Positions 1-8,578 are shown, counted from the stretch's first letter. The stretch is 64,000 bases of DNA from Pseudobacter sp. (GCA_017849455.1 JAFIGX010000009.1:124001-188000), one strand, 5' to 3'. Notes: generated by a model not told the origin, from the letters alone. A program made the numbers and translations.

Positions 1-1378
1 GCGCATTGCTCATCCTGCCGGAAGAACCATAGAGTGTGAGGTTGTATTGCTGGTTCACCGGGTTGGCGAGCAGGTTGTCTTTGATCTGCTGGCGGTTGTC
101 CTGCGTTTTCAGCCTCTCCAATATGGCATCTCTCTCAGTGGCTGTGATAAAGCCCAGGTCGTATTCATTGAGGGCCATGGAAGCGGAAGACCAGGAGAAT
201 CCGTAATTGTTCAATGCGCCGGGATTCGCCAGGGCTCCCCATTTGCCGAAGGCTCTTTTTTCATACTCGACGGTCTCGGCCGATGAGGCCAGCGGGTTCA
301 CGTAACCCAGGTCGAATTTGCCGCCCATTCTCGTGAAAGCGGAGAATTCAACTTTGAGGGGTACGCCTCTTCTGGCCGTTTTGGTGGTGATCACGATCAC
401 GCCATTGGCAGCGCGTGCACCCCAGATGGAGGCGGCCGCCGCATCTTTGAGGACCGTAACGCTCTCAACATCAGTAGGATTGATGGTATTGAAGTCACCC
501 TGGATGGCAAAGCCGTCGACCACTACCAACGGTTGCGCCATTCCATAAAGAGTGGTTTGACCGCGGATCTCGAAAGTGGGGTTGCCATCTACGTCGAGCT
601 TTGCCTGCATACCGGCCGTTGTGCCGATCAACCGCTGGGCTATATTGATAGTAGGTTTTTCGAGTTGTTCCCTGCCGATGATATTGAAGGAGCCGGTAGC
701 CCTTTCTTTTGAAATGCTCTGGTAACCGGTACTGCCCACCACCAGTACATCGCCCAGGCTGCTGGCCAGTACTTTCATGGAGATGCTGATCGATTGCCGG
801 CCGCTGATGGCCACTTCCTGCACTTCATAGCCGATGCTGGAGATGATGAGGCTGGCATTGCGGTCTACATTGGCGAGCACGAAATCCCCATTGAAATCCG
901 TAGCGGTACCGATATTCTTTCCTTTCACTTTCACGGAAGCTCCAGGCAGTGGATCGCCCGTTGGCGTGAGCACTTTTCCTTTTATCACGATACCATTATC
1001 CAGCCGGTTAGGCGTGATCACGATCAGGTTCTCCAGTACGCGGTAAGTAAGGCCGGTATTGAGCAACGCCCTTTGCAGTACATAGGAAAGAGGCTGCTCG
1101 TTTACTGTAATGTTCACCCGTATATCGCCGGCAAGCCGGTCGTTACTGTATACAAACCTGTATTCGGTCTGCTTCTCCAATGCAAGGAATAACCTGTTGA
1201 GCGAAGTGTTCTCCAGTTTTACCGTTACTTTGGTATCCTGGGAAAAACCATTGGCCGATACGTGGAGACAGCCAATGATCAAAAACAAGACTGTCATTTT
1301 CATAATCAACAGAGCTTTGGTTAGGTACCGCCCCGCATAGGATGCCCCAGGGGACCGGCCCATCAATTTTTTTTGCAT
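1..1378 (-). CDS. SusC/RagA-family TonB-dependent receptor, N-terminal part (cut by window edge)
   Basis: Outer-membrane TonB-dependent receptor that would import an oligosaccharide or peptide with a SusD lipoprotein, which should lie beyond the left edge. Read from ATG at 1378, it opens with a basic stretch and a second Met before a hydrophobic signal segment (about residues 25-43, ending near SANGFSQ). Next come an STN (secretin/TonB N-terminal) domain (about 47-120), a carboxypeptidase-regulatory-like domain with the typical PLPGASVKVKG and GDFVLANV motifs, and a plug domain with VVVDGF and the SusC signature DAAAASIWGARAANGVI. The STN domain is the part that signals to FecR, so this receptor probably reports substrate to the FecR and sigma factor genes just upstream. 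The C-terminal barrel is outside the window. The substrate cannot be told. Family call is very sure. Confidence 0.96.
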   Translation of the reverse strand, partial: MQKKLMGRSPGASYAGRYLTKALLIMKMTVLFLIIGCLHVSANGFSQDTKVTVKLENTSLNRLFLALEKQTEYRFVYSNDRLAGDIRVNITVNEQPLSYVLQRALLNTGLTYRVLENLIVITPNRLDNGIVIKGKVLTPTGDPLPGASVKVKGKNIGTATDFNGDFVLANVDRNASLIISSIGYEVQEVAISGRQSISISMKVLASSLGDVLVVGSTGYQSISKERATGSFNIIGREQLEKPTINIAQRLIGTTAGMQAKLDVDGNPTFEIRGQTTLYGMAQPLVVVDGFAIQGDFNTINPTDVESVTVLKDAAAASIWGARAANGVIVITTKTARRGVPLKVEFSAFTRMGGKFDLGYVNPLASSAETVEYEKRAFGKWGALANPGALNNYGFSWSSASMALNEYDLGFITATERDAILERLKTQDNRQQIKDNLLANPVNQQYNLTLYGSSGRMSNA

Positions 1379-1410
1379 AACTTCATCATGTTTTTTTGAG
1401 TTCAGTAAAA

Positions 1411-1459
1411 GAAACAGACGGCTGTTTCATGAATTCGCGGGGATGTAGCAGCATCCCCG
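1411..1459 (-). promoter_or_regulatory. susC leader: hairpin plus dyad (copy 1)
   Basis: On the minus strand, upstream of the receptor ATG, there is first a hairpin (arms CGGGGATG/CATCCCCG, 1438-1459, 6-nt loop) and then a dyad GAAACAG-n4-CTGTTTC (1411-1428). The receptor start codon follows after 32 nt. The same order, with different hairpin bases and nearly the same spacing, recurs at 1669-1714 ahead of a micro-ORF. This is what I see; a role as a binding site or an mRNA leader structure is inference. Confidence 0.5.
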
Positions 1460-1496
1460 TTTTTTCATAAAAAAGGTGCTAATATGTATGGAAAGG

Positions 1497-1637
1497 TTAT
1501 TGGGTGGTCATCTTAAACCCGGCCGGCATCGAGAGGTTGATGGATGATGCATTGTTTGCACGGTCTTGCATGCCGGATAAGTGGCCGGTGGGTTGTAATG
1601 GCAAGAGCAATCGCCAGACCCAATTGTTTTTTTGCAT
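1497..1637 (-). CDS. micro-ORF (46 aa) between fecR and susC, possible leader peptide
   Basis: A 46-codon reading frame starts with ATGCAAAAAAAC and ends TAA; the protein begins MQKNNWVWRLLLPLQPTG and ends GFKMTTQ. Its start region (palindrome, A-rich stretch, GAAGTT-ATG-CAAAAAAA) is a near copy of the start region of the SusC gene downstream, which begins MQKK. Beyond the first codons the two proteins do not resemble each other. It has no domain I recognise. It could be a translated leader, or a fortuitous ORF in a duplicated leader. The matched start context and position between fecR and susC raise it above background. Confidence 0.4.
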   Translation of the reverse strand: MQKNNWVWRLLLPLQPTGHLSGMQDRANNASSINLSMPAGFKMTTQ

Positions 1638-1668
1638 AACTTCAAATCGTTTTTTGGTTTACTAAAAA

Positions 1669-1714
1669 GAAACAGCTAGCTGTTTCACAAGGGGGGTGTT
1701 GCCGCACTCCCCTT
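1669..1714 (-). promoter_or_regulatory. duplicate leader: hairpin plus perfect palindrome (copy 2)
   Basis: Just after the fecR stop codon on the minus strand lies a hairpin (1689-1714; 10-nt arms with one mismatch, loop of 6) followed by the perfect 18-bp palindrome GAAACAGCTAGCTGTTTC (1669-1686). An ATG follows after 31 nt. It matches copy 1 at 1411-1459 in order and spacing, while the hairpin stems differ in sequence but still pair. The hairpin may also end or slow transcripts leaving fecR. Confidence 0.5.
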
Positions 1715-1750
1715 CTTGTTTACAGTCGTTATAAGGAATGGTATTGAATC

Positions 1751-2848
1751 CTATCGTATGTACAAAACCTTATTCTGCTCGTCGATCTCATACTCATATT
1801 CACCGGAGATCGACAGTTGCAGCGCCTTCATCACCAGGTCGAGGCTTTCTTTCCCGATCGTGATGGTAAACCTGTATTTCCTGGCCGCTTCATTTTCAAA
1901 GTGCACGGATACGCCGTACCAGCGTTCGATCTTCCTGGCTATATCTTCAAATGAATCATTGGAGAAGGACAGTTTGTTGTCGGTCCAGTTCGTTTCTACA
2001 ATGCTGCTGTCCTTCTTGTCGATCGTTACCGGCTTTACAGTAGCCATCTCGAAGGCTTGCTGTCCCGGCCTGGGTTTCAACAACTGGCCCTCCGCAGGAA
2101 CAGGCTCCCTATTGGCTATCGTTATCTTCTCATTTGGACGCAGGACTACTTTCCTGTTACTTTCCGCCTTGCAGGTCACTTCTACCGAGCCTTTGATCAG
2201 TGAGGTCTCGAAATTCTGGTCGTCGGGGTATGCTTTCACATTGAAAGTAGTGCCCAGTACTTTTACATCCATCTTATTGGTATGGATGATGAAAGGTTTG
2301 GAAGCATTGTGCGTTACCTCGAAAAATGCTTCCCCGGTCAATGTCACTTCCCGGTTCTGTCGGTTGAATTCAGGGGCCAGTTCGAGGGTACTGTTGGCAT
2401 TGATCTTTATCCGCGAACCATCCGGCAATTGTACTTCCTTCACTTCACCGATACCGGTCCGATAGGTATTAATAGCTGCGCTTTGCCCTACCGTAGCCAT
2501 TTTAGCCGGCTCCATCACCCGGTATATGCCGGCAACAATGAGCAGTACTGCCGCAGCGCCAACCGCATAACGCAACCATTTTTTCGGGTGAGCAGTCCGC
2601 TTCATATTTATCACAGGCGATGCTTTCTGCTGTTGTTCGGTGATATACCGGAATATCTCATCTGCGCGGTCTGCCTCTTGTTCATGCGCAGGAAATTCCT
2701 GCCTCCAGGTATGATCGATCAGCTCTTTCAAAGGTCCTTCGTTCCCTGCCTGTACCACATATTTCATCAGTTCCTCTCTCTCTATGGTTGTACAGGTTTT
2801 GTCAAAGAATCGCTGGAACAAATATGTTATTCGTTCTTTAGATGGCAT
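1751..2848 (-). CDS. FecR-family anti-sigma factor
   Basis: Inner-membrane anti-sigma/sigma-regulator that receives a signal from the STN domain of the partner SusC receptor and controls the ECF sigma factor encoded just upstream. ATG at 2848 gives 365 aa; a longer reading would need a TTG at 2875. An N-terminal cytoplasmic region (about 1-85) precedes one membrane segment (about 95-115, rich in Ala, Val, Leu and Ile). The periplasmic FecR domain has motifs VQLPDGSRIKINANSTL, LTGEAFFEV and VLGTTFNVKAY, and a C-terminal secretin-like region has FSNDSFEDIARKIERWYGV. Order sigma-fecR-(micro-ORF)-susC on one strand is the standard cassette. Nothing is missing from the family pattern. Confidence 0.95.
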   Translation of the reverse strand: MPSKERITYLFQRFFDKTCTTIEREELMKYVVQAGNEGPLKELIDHTWRQEFPAHEQEADRADEIFRYITEQQQKASPVINMKRTAHPKKWLRYAVGAAAVLLIVAGIYRVMEPAKMATVGQSAAINTYRTGIGEVKEVQLPDGSRIKINANSTLELAPEFNRQNREVTLTGEAFFEVTHNASKPFIIHTNKMDVKVLGTTFNVKAYPDDQNFETSLIKGSVEVTCKAESNRKVVLRPNEKITIANREPVPAEGQLLKPRPGQQAFEMATVKPVTIDKKDSSIVETNWTDNKLSFSNDSFEDIARKIERWYGVSVHFENEAARKYRFTITIGKESLDLVMKALQLSISGEYEYEIDEQNKVLYIR

Positions 2849-2949
2849 GTTGATGAGATTTAAAAAGTATGGCAAGTCGTGGCAGCGGAAGCCATACTAC
2901 ATAAGACTGCAAAAAATGAAGGGAGGATTAGGGGATTGTTAACTTTTTT

Positions 2950-3549
2950 TTAAGAAATCAGGCAGGTGAAATAACTACAGAGCAGGAATACGCTAACGGA
3001 ATGGTAGCGAATATACTTACGGATGGAGCGGAGGGCATTGACAATGTGGACCTTGACGGTGTTGGGGGCAATATTCAGCTCGGAAGCGATCTCGTCGTAT
3101 TTCATGCCCTGGTTGCGGCTGAGATGGTAGATCAGTTGTTGCTGGGTAGATAATTGATTGAGGGCTTGCTGGAGCAGTTTCTCATTTTCCTGGAACAGGA
3201 TCCTGTCGTCGGCATTGTTGATGGCTGCCGGGATGGTGCGGACCAGCTCTTTTCTGGCCAGGGTTTCCCTGGCTGTTTTTTTCAGGGCGTCGAGCAGGTG
3301 GTTCCTGGCAATGGTGTATAGCCAGGAGTTGAAATGCTTTACTTCGAGGAGTTTTTGCCGGTGGACCCAAAGTTTGAGGAAGACTTCCTGCACTACTTCA
3401 TCGGCCAGCAACGCAGATTCGGTGATCTGAAAAGCATAGGCATAGAGCTTTTTCCTGTAATGGTCATAAAGCTGTCTGAATGCTGTTTCATCACCGTTTG
3501 CTACCTGGACCAGAAGCGCTTGTTCAGTATGTACCTGTTCTTCCTGCAC
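2950..3549 (-). CDS. ECF RNA polymerase sigma factor (FecI-like, Bacteroidota type)
   Basis: Directs RNA polymerase to the promoter of the SusC locus downstream, under control of the neighbouring FecR. Region 2 is seen as ETAFRQLYDHYRKKLYAYA and ADEVVQEVFLKLW; region 4 has the helix-turn-helix YDEIASELNIAPNTVKVHIV followed by ALRSIRKYI. Length 199 aa is normal. The start is GTG at 3549: an in-frame stop lies just upstream and no in-frame ATG occurs before region 2, so a GTG start is forced. About 100 bp separate it from fecR. The C-terminal hydrophobic tail (VSVFLLCSYFTCL) is common in this subfamily. Confidence 0.93.
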   Translation of the reverse strand: MQEEQVHTEQALLVQVANGDETAFRQLYDHYRKKLYAYAFQITESALLADEVVQEVFLKLWVHRQKLLEVKHFNSWLYTIARNHLLDALKKTARETLARKELVRTIPAAINNADDRILFQENEKLLQQALNQLSTQQQLIYHLSRNQGMKYDEIASELNIAPNTVKVHIVNALRSIRKYIRYHSVSVFLLCSYFTCLIS

Positions 3550-3652
3550 AGTTTAGAATTGGTCTGACACAATGAAATTAAACAAAATCGTTCAGATTCA
3601 TCGAGGTCGGATATATAGGAAGATAAAAATTACAGGGGAAACGCTGCAAATG

Positions 3653-3763
3653 AGGTTGACAGGTTGATAAGTTGATAGGTTGACAAGTTGATAGGTTAAT
3701 AAGTGTATCCCTGAGTTTCGGCGACCTCCTTGTCAACCTATCAACTTGTCAACCTGTCAACTT
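3653..3763. repeat. intergenic hairpin with period-8 tandem-repeat arms (class A, copy 1)
   Basis: The left arm is a run of 8-nt units of the form RGTTGAYA; the right arm is a run of the complementary unit. A 19-bp stretch (3669-3687 with 3729-3747) pairs perfectly. The element ends at the stop codon of aspS. Related elements lie at 6762, 8490, 17051 and 34798. A role as a transcript-end structure is inferred from position; there is no clear T run. Confidence 0.75.
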
Positions 3764-3764
3764 T

Positions 3765-5594
3765 TCACTGCTTCAGGTCCAGCTTTATCTGCAATTCGTC
3801 GAACTGTTTTTGATCGATGGCTGACGGTGCATCGAGCATTACATCGCGACCGCTGTTGTTCTTCGGGAATGCGATGAAATCCCGGATGCTCTCACTACCG
3901 CCGAGAATGGCGCAGAGGCGGTCCATCCCGAAGGCGATGCCTCCATGCGGGGGCGCTCCATATTCGAAGGCGCCCAGCAGGAACCCGAATTTATGATTTG
4001 CCTCTTCCTTGCTCATGCCCAATGCGGCGAACATCTTCTCCTGCAGGTCGCGCTGGAAGATCCGGATCGAACCGCCACCGATCTCATTTCCATTCAGCAC
4101 CATATCATAGGCATTGGCCTTGATCTGTGCATAGGGGTGTTTGAGGTATTCGGCCGCATTGCCGATCACCGGATCGTTACCGATCATGGTATCGATATGG
4201 GAAGGTTTGGGCGCAGTAAAAGGGTGGTGGCGGGCTACCCACCGGTTGTCTTCCTCACTGTATTCGAAGAGGGGAAAGTCGAGCACCCACAATAATTTGA
4301 ATTCGTCCTTTCTGCGGAAACCGAGACGTTCACCCATTTCCAGGCGTAGCTCGCTGATCGCTTTCCGTGTCCTTTCTTCGGCCCCGGCCAGTATGAGCAC
4401 GAGGTCGCCGGCTTTGGCGCCGGCAGCATCGGCAATGGCTTTGAGCTGGGCTTCGGAAAAGAATTTGTCGACACTGCTTTTATAAGTGCCATCGGTATTC
4501 ACTTTGATGTATACGAGACCCTGCATACCGATCTGCGGGCGTTTGACCCATTCCGTTAGCTCGTCCGTTTGTTTGCGGGTATGATCTGCACAACCGGGGA
4601 CCGCGATAGCCACTACTGTTTCCGCATCATTGAACACTTTAAAATCGGTGCCTGCCAGCAACTGCCCTTTTGCAGGGTATTCTCCGTTCTTCAGGAAGGC
4701 CGATTTGATATTGAGCAGGGACATTCCGAACCGGATATCCGGTTTGTCGTTCCCATATTGCCACATGGCATCTTCCCAGGTCATGCGGGGAACGGCTTCG
4801 GTATAATCGATGCCTTTGACGGCTTTGAAAATATGTTTGATCATACCTTCGAACATGGAGAGGATATCTTCCTGCTCCACGAAGCTCATTTCGCAGTCGA
4901 TCTGGGTGAACTCAGGCTGACGGTCGGCCCGCAGGTCTTCATCCCTGAAACATTTGGTGATCTGGTAATAACGATCGTAGCCGCTCACCATCAGCAATTG
5001 TTTGAAGGTCTGGGGTGATTGGGGCAGTGCATAGAACTGGCCCGGGTTCATGCGGGATGGCACTACGAAATCGCGCGCCCCTTCCGGCGTGGATTTGATC
5101 AGGAAGGGCGTCTCCAGGTCCATGAACTGGTTCTCATGCAGGTAGTTCCTGGCGGCGCGGTTCACGGCATAGCGGAGTTCGAGATTTTTCTTCACGGCAT
5201 TACGGCGAAGATCGAGGTAGCGGAATTTCATGCGGAGGTCATCACCGCCATCCGTTTCATCCTGGATGGTGAATGGTGGAGTGACGGACTTGTTCAGAAT
5301 GGTGAATGCGGTCACTTTGATCTCGATATCACCTGTTGCCAGGTTGGGGTTTTTATTGGTACGTTCCAAAACGATACCTTTTGCCTGGACGACGAATTCA
5401 CGGCCGAGGGGTTGCTGATCGAGCTGTGCATTCAGGTCTTCACCGAACAATAACTGGGTAATGCCATAGCGGTCACGGAGATCGGCAAAGGTGATGCTTC
5501 CGAATTTTCTGACTATCTGGATCCATCCGGCGAGGGTCACTTCCTGTCCTGCCTGCGCCAGGCGCAGCTCACCGCAGGTATGCGTTCTATACAT
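3765..5594 (-). CDS. aspS: Aspartyl-tRNA synthetase
   Basis: Charges tRNA-Asp with aspartate in the cytoplasm. The 609-aa length is that of bacterial-type AspRS with its GAD insertion. Visible: N-terminal OB-fold anticodon-binding domain (1-110, with [24 protein letters not shown]), class II motif 2 with [18 protein letters not shown] (about 215-235), the insertion domain (about 290-420) and motif 3 with [10 protein letters not shown] near residue 555. ATG at 5594. Its stop codon is embedded in the adjacent period-8 repeat element. It appears to be monocistronic with its own promoter-like box upstream. Confidence 0.98.
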   Translation of the reverse strand: MYRTHTCGELRLAQAGQEVTLAGWIQIVRKFGSITFADLRDRYGITQLLFGEDLNAQLDQQPLGREFVVQAKGIVLERTNKNPNLATGDIEIKVTAFTILNKSVTPPFTIQDETDGGDDLRMKFRYLDLRRNAVKKNLELRYAVNRAARNYLHENQFMDLETPFLIKSTPEGARDFVVPSRMNPGQFYALPQSPQTFKQLLMVSGYDRYYQITKCFRDEDLRADRQPEFTQIDCEMSFVEQEDILSMFEGMIKHIFKAVKGIDYTEAVPRMTWEDAMWQYGNDKPDIRFGMSLLNIKSAFLKNGEYPAKGQLLAGTDFKVFNDAETVVAIAVPGCADHTRKQTDELTEWVKRPQIGMQGLVYIKVNTDGTYKSSVDKFFSEAQLKAIADAAGAKAGDLVLILAGAEERTRKAISELRLEMGERLGFRRKDEFKLLWVLDFPLFEYSEEDNRWVARHHPFTAPKPSHIDTMIGNDPVIGNAAEYLKHPYAQIKANAYDMVLNGNEIGGGSIRIFQRDLQEKMFAALGMSKEEANHKFGFLLGAFEYGAPPHGGIAFGMDRLCAILGGSESIRDFIAFPKNNSGRDVMLDAPSAIDQKQFDELQIKLDLKQ

Positions 5595-5617
5595 CCTATG
5601 CTAAGTTTTTGTAATAT

Positions 5618-5632
5618 TATTGATTGAATCAA
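5618..5632. other. Short dyad ahead of aspS
   Basis: ATTGATTGAATCAAT is a 15-nt inverted repeat (7-nt arms around one base) between the promoter-like box and the aspS start codon. A looser version, TTGATT-n7-AATCAA, sits at 38479-38497 ahead of another gene. No regulator can be named. Confidence 0.3.
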
Positions 5633-5645
5633 TGATAATGAGCGG

Positions 5646-5653
5646 CAAAGGTA
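5646..5653 (-). promoter_or_regulatory. Promoter-like -7 box for aspS
   Basis: The minus strand reads TACCTTTG here, a full match to the Bacteroidota -7 consensus TAnnTTTG. A TTG lies 22 nt further upstream (5676-5678) in place of the -33 element. The box is about 50 nt before the aspS ATG. Prediction from the sequence only. Confidence 0.45.
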
Positions 5654-5942
5654 ATCAGGATTGGCGATGGGGGAGCAAGCCTATGGAAAATTTATCAGGT
5701 CCGGATTTAGGTACTTACTTCCAGCCACTTATAAGGGATTCATAAATTTTGGCGCAGGTGCTTCCATTTTCGGATTATTCTTTATATTTTGTAACCGGGT
5801 TATACCTTTCCCTGATACCATTCTCTGTAACCTTTTCCATTCCACCTCCCCCGAAAGACCGTACTACAAATCCATACTTTGTGAAGACCCACCTGTTTGT
5901 TGGCCTCGTACCTGCTATTCACAAAAAGAAAAAAAGAGCCTT

Positions 5943-6743
5943 ATGGAAATTTTGGTCATTTCCCTGGTGGTCTTCGGTATCATTCTTCTGCATGGCCCCG
6001 TGAGTGAGTGGATCAACCGACTTCAAGTCAAACGTCAATTCAAGTCGTTCCTCTCACAAGAACCCTTTTATCATTCGATCATTTCCCGTCATCTTCGCTA
6101 TTACAACCGCCTCACCCTGGAAGAGCAGCGCAAATTCCTGTTCCGCACTTTCCTCTTCCGCAGGGCCAAGCGATTCCATTATATAGAAGTGAGCGAGAGC
6201 GCAGAAATGCCGGTGCTGATCAGCGCCACGGCCGTTCAGCTTACCTTCGGGCTGGATAAATTCCTGCTTAACTATTTCCGTGATATCTATGTGCTGAAAG
6301 ACGATTACCATTATGGTTTTTATTCGCGCCCATTCCAGGGGCATGTGGACCATAGCGGGATCTATTTATCGTGGGACAATTTCATGAAAGGCATCAAGGG
6401 CCTTTCACCGAATTGCAATGTGGGATTGCATGAAATGGGACATGCGCTGGCCTATGTAAACTTCATTACACAAACGGAGGAGGATAAACATTTCAAAAAG
6501 GAATTCAAGAATTTCTCCAAAGTGGCGCGTCCCATCTTTGAAGGCATGCAGGGGGGTACGCGCAATATCCTGGGCGATTATGCCGGTACCAATTATCACG
6601 AGTTCTGGGCAGTAAGTGTGGAAGTGTTCTTCGAGAATCCTATCCGTCTGCGGCACGATCTGCCTGATCTGTTCAGCGCCATGAGCCGCCTGCTGAAACA
6701 AGACCCAAGCGTGATCCTGAACACTGCAAAAATTGCTGCCTAG
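5943..6743 (+). CDS. MtfA-like zinc metallopeptidase (M90 family)
   Basis: Probable cytoplasm-facing zinc aminopeptidase related to E. coli MtfA, which binds the glucose repressor Mlc. The start chosen is ATG at 5943 (266 aa), which opens with a hydrophobic segment MEILVISLVVFGIILL. The zinc site is HEMGH (about residue 160), followed by a downstream glutamate in EFWAVSVEVFFENP (about 220). The pattern FLSQEPFYHSI...YYNRLTLEEQRKF near the N-terminus is typical of the family. The N-terminal hydrophobic segment suggests membrane anchoring. What it regulates here is unknown, since no Mlc-type gene is nearby. Confidence 0.88.
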   Translation: MEILVISLVVFGIILLHGPVSEWINRLQVKRQFKSFLSQEPFYHSIISRHLRYYNRLTLEEQRKFLFRTFLFRRAKRFHYIEVSESAEMPVLISATAVQLTFGLDKFLLNYFRDIYVLKDDYHYGFYSRPFQGHVDHSGIYLSWDNFMKGIKGLSPNCNVGLHEMGHALAYVNFITQTEEDKHFKKEFKNFSKVARPIFEGMQGGTRNILGDYAGTNYHEFWAVSVEVFFENPIRLRHDLPDLFSAMSRLLKQDPSVILNTAKIAA

Positions 6744-6761
6744 CGAAAAGATATACTTTTT

Positions 6762-6859
6762 GAGTTGACAAGTTTACAAGTTGAAAGGTTAACAAGGAGG
6801 GAACTCTGAAGGTCAGAGATTTCCTTATCAACCTTTCAACATATCAACCTGTCAACTTT
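6762..6859. repeat. intergenic hairpin with period-8 arms (class A, copy 2)
   Basis: Left arm units AGTTGACA, AGTTTACA, AGTTGAAA, GGTTAACA; right arm units are their complements (CCTTATCA, ACCTTTCA, ACATATCA, ACCTGTCA). The loop carries its own small stem (CTCTG...CAGAG). It fills the gap between two convergent genes, so it sits at both 3' ends. Confidence 0.72.
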
Positions 6860-6862
6860 CCA

Positions 6863-7291
6863 TCAACCCGCTTTCGCCAGTTTCAACGTATTCTCCGGTA
6901 CATCCACACTGATCGTCACCAGCTTTTCCGTTTTCCTCTCACGGGGAAGTATGAACGCATAATAGACCACTATGAAGAATAGCCCGATACTGAAGGGGAT
7001 CACGGTAAATATCCGCAGCTTCTCATCGACGCCGAAAAATTCGACGATCATCCAGTACCCATTGGCGCAGATCCAGAAAGTGACGGCCAGGTTATGGAAC
7101 AATTCCGATTTCAGCTTGCGTGTTTGCCAGGTAATGAGAATGGCCACCGTAAGCGTAGGCACCAGCATGGCGATCCCCAGTGTTCGCCAGGTCATGCACC
7201 AACAGATATCTTTCATGAGCCAAAAAAGGATGTGCAGGTTCTCGATCCTCCTGAACCGGTCGGGAATGGAATACATTTTCTCAGCAGGCAT
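6863..7291 (-). CDS. Small integral membrane protein of unknown function
   Basis: 142 aa from ATG at 7291. Hydrophobic stretches near residues 20-35, 37-54, 67-86 and 95-118 suggest three or four membrane spans. The end is polar (PRERKTEKLVTISVDVPENTLKLAKAG). I do not recognise a named family; Bacteroidota genomes carry many similar unnamed proteins. It ends 3 nt from a class A repeat element, and 122 bp separate it from the FAD oxidoreductase on the same strand. Function cannot be given. Confidence 0.75.
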   Translation of the reverse strand: MPAEKMYSIPDRFRRIENLHILFWLMKDICWCMTWRTLGIAMLVPTLTVAILITWQTRKLKSELFHNLAVTFWICANGYWMIVEFFGVDEKLRIFTVIPFSIGLFFIVVYYAFILPRERKTEKLVTISVDVPENTLKLAKAG

Positions 7292-7354
7292 GGTTATAAG
7301 TTATGAAGGTATTTAAATAATGGGCAAAAATACGGAAGAAGGAAGTATGAAGAA

Positions 7355-7382
7355 ATCGGCAGTTGGCAGTCGGCAGTTGGGA
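7355..7382. repeat. single arm of a period-7 repeat (class C)
   Basis: Three tandem 7-nt units, GTTGGCA, GTCGGCA and GTTGGGA, like those of the long hairpin at 57197-57300, but with no complementary arm nearby. It looks like a half or decayed copy of that element, in the gap after the FAD oxidoreductase stop codon. Confidence 0.5.
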
Positions 7383-7397
7383 TGCAGCGTGCCTTAG

Positions 7398-7432
7398 CCT
7401 CACCAGGAATATCTTAGGCATTTCTGGTGAGG
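7398..7432 (-). other. Stem-loop spanning the stop codon of the FAD oxidoreductase
   Basis: CCTCACCAG (7398-7406) and CTGGTGAGG (7424-7432) form a perfect 9-bp stem with the TAA stop of the oxidoreductase (7414-7416) in the loop. No T run follows on the minus strand, so it is not a standard intrinsic terminator. Confidence 0.4.
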
Positions 7433-8475
7433 ATGCGCTGGAAGCGTTGCACGTTGGCTTCGGGCAGAATAGGCTTTTGATGGAGAAGATATTCCGTCAT
7501 TTGATGGGCAAAGAACGGGCCCAGTGAACAACCCTTGGTGCCCATGCCGTTGAAGATACCCAGTGCAGGATGTGCAGGGTGGAAACCCACAAAGGGCCTG
7601 CGTTCCAGCGTGGCGGGCCTGATGGCTGCCCGGTGGTCGACTATTTTGAAAGGCAGCTTTATGGTTTGTTGCAGCCAGGTCTGGGCAAACTGCCTGAACC
7701 CGGGCGTGGGCTGGTCGTCGGTAAACTCCCAGAGATAGGTGGAGCCCAGCCAGAAAATATCATCCTGCCAGGGCGCCAGGTTGAACCCTCTTTTGAAAAT
7801 ATGGGTGGCCGGAAGTCCGGGTACCGATACCCATACGGCTTCTCCTTTATTGGGAGCGAAGGGCAGGTTATTGAACCAGGGATTTTTTTCACCTGCGATA
7901 CCATCACAAAAAATGATATGGGTCGCTTCGATGTCTTTGTACCGGATATGATCAGGATTGACCTGCAGGAGTTCCGTTTCGAATTTTTCTTCCAGCAATT
8001 GCCCGCGCTGCTGCAACAAGGCCCGGTAAGCAGGCAGGATGGCCGGCAGGTCCACGAGATAGGCTGGCTGAATTTCACCATAACCGAAATCGTAGTGGAA
8101 CCACTCTTTCCAATGATTTTCATCGGCAGGCGCCGAAAGGTATTGGCTGTCTTCCCCGAACCTCTTTTCAAAAGCGAGCTTCATCTGCGGGGTCGGGTAA
8201 AAGTCGACGATATTTTTCTGCCCGATGGCGACGATCCCGAGCGCATCGCCCAGTGCCTTGTATGCCTGCCGGGCAAATGGCAGCACTTCATCGATGAGCC
8301 ATGTTTTTACGATGCGGCGCCCGGTGACGGGATTGATAACACCGGCCGCGATCTGCGATGCAGTATTGGGCCTTGGTTCATCGATCACCAGGTGTTCGAT
8401 CCCTGCTTCCTGTAAGTACCAGCTTAGAAAAGTGCCGCTGATTCCCTGCCCGATCAAGAGTATCTCTGTGTGCAT
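7414..8475 (-). CDS. FAD-dependent oxidoreductase, DAO/glycine-oxidase-like
   Basis: Flavoprotein of the D-amino-acid-oxidase superfamily; substrate unknown. Residues 5-35 form the Rossmann dinucleotide-binding site (LLIGQGISGTFLSWYLQEAG, then acidic VIDEP). The N-terminal part continues with SQIAAGVINPVTGRRIVKTW. The C-terminal part has AAIRPATLERRPFVGFHPA and the FAD-contacting FNGMGTKGCSLGPFFA. The domain resembles the C-terminal half of the tRNA-modifying enzyme MnmC, but no methyltransferase half is attached. 353 aa, ATG at 8475. It stands alone between repeat elements. Confidence 0.85.
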   Translation of the reverse strand: MHTEILLIGQGISGTFLSWYLQEAGIEHLVIDEPRPNTASQIAAGVINPVTGRRIVKTWLIDEVLPFARQAYKALGDALGIVAIGQKNIVDFYPTPQMKLAFEKRFGEDSQYLSAPADENHWKEWFHYDFGYGEIQPAYLVDLPAILPAYRALLQQRGQLLEEKFETELLQVNPDHIRYKDIEATHIIFCDGIAGEKNPWFNNLPFAPNKGEAVWVSVPGLPATHIFKRGFNLAPWQDDIFWLGSTYLWEFTDDQPTPGFRQFAQTWLQQTIKLPFKIVDHRAAIRPATLERRPFVGFHPAHPALGIFNGMGTKGCSLGPFFAHQMTEYLLHQKPILPEANVQRFQRILTRNA

Positions 8476-8489
8476 TCTTGAAATTCTTT

Positions 8490-8578
8490 GAGTTAATGGG
8501 TTGAAAGGTTAATAAGTTGACAAGGGGATAACCTCATTCCAGAGACCCCCTTATCAACTTCTCAACATTTCAACTTTT
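8490..8578. repeat. intergenic hairpin with period-8 arms (class A, copy 3)
   Basis: Left arm AGTTAATG, GGTTGAAA, GGTTAATA, AGTTGACA; right arm CCTTATCA, ACTTCTCA, ACATTTCA, ending in a run of T. The loop ends CAGAGACCCC, similar to the loops of copies 2 and 5. It abuts the stop codon of the large alpha-2-macroglobulin gene. Confidence 0.72.

Larger units (their letters stand above)
5595..5942. other. Intergenic region between aspS and the MtfA-like gene
   Basis: A 348-bp divergent intergenic region. Besides the dyad and aspS -7 box given separately, it has several AT-rich promoter-like stretches on the plus strand (for example TATATTTTG near 5780) but none with a convincing -33 partner. An open frame in phase with the peptidase extends back to 5661, but it encodes a Cys/Pro-rich stretch without family character, so I read it as non-coding. 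Confidence 0.4.

Noticed and set aside
3653..3763. CRISPR-like array
   Set aside because: Units are 8 nt with no spacers and are mirrored in a complementary arm; no cas genes in the window.
5661..5942. In-frame N-terminal extension of the MtfA-like peptidase (94 more residues)
   Set aside because: The extension is rich in Cys/Pro/Phe and unlike the family; the ATG at 5943 opens the expected hydrophobic N-terminus.
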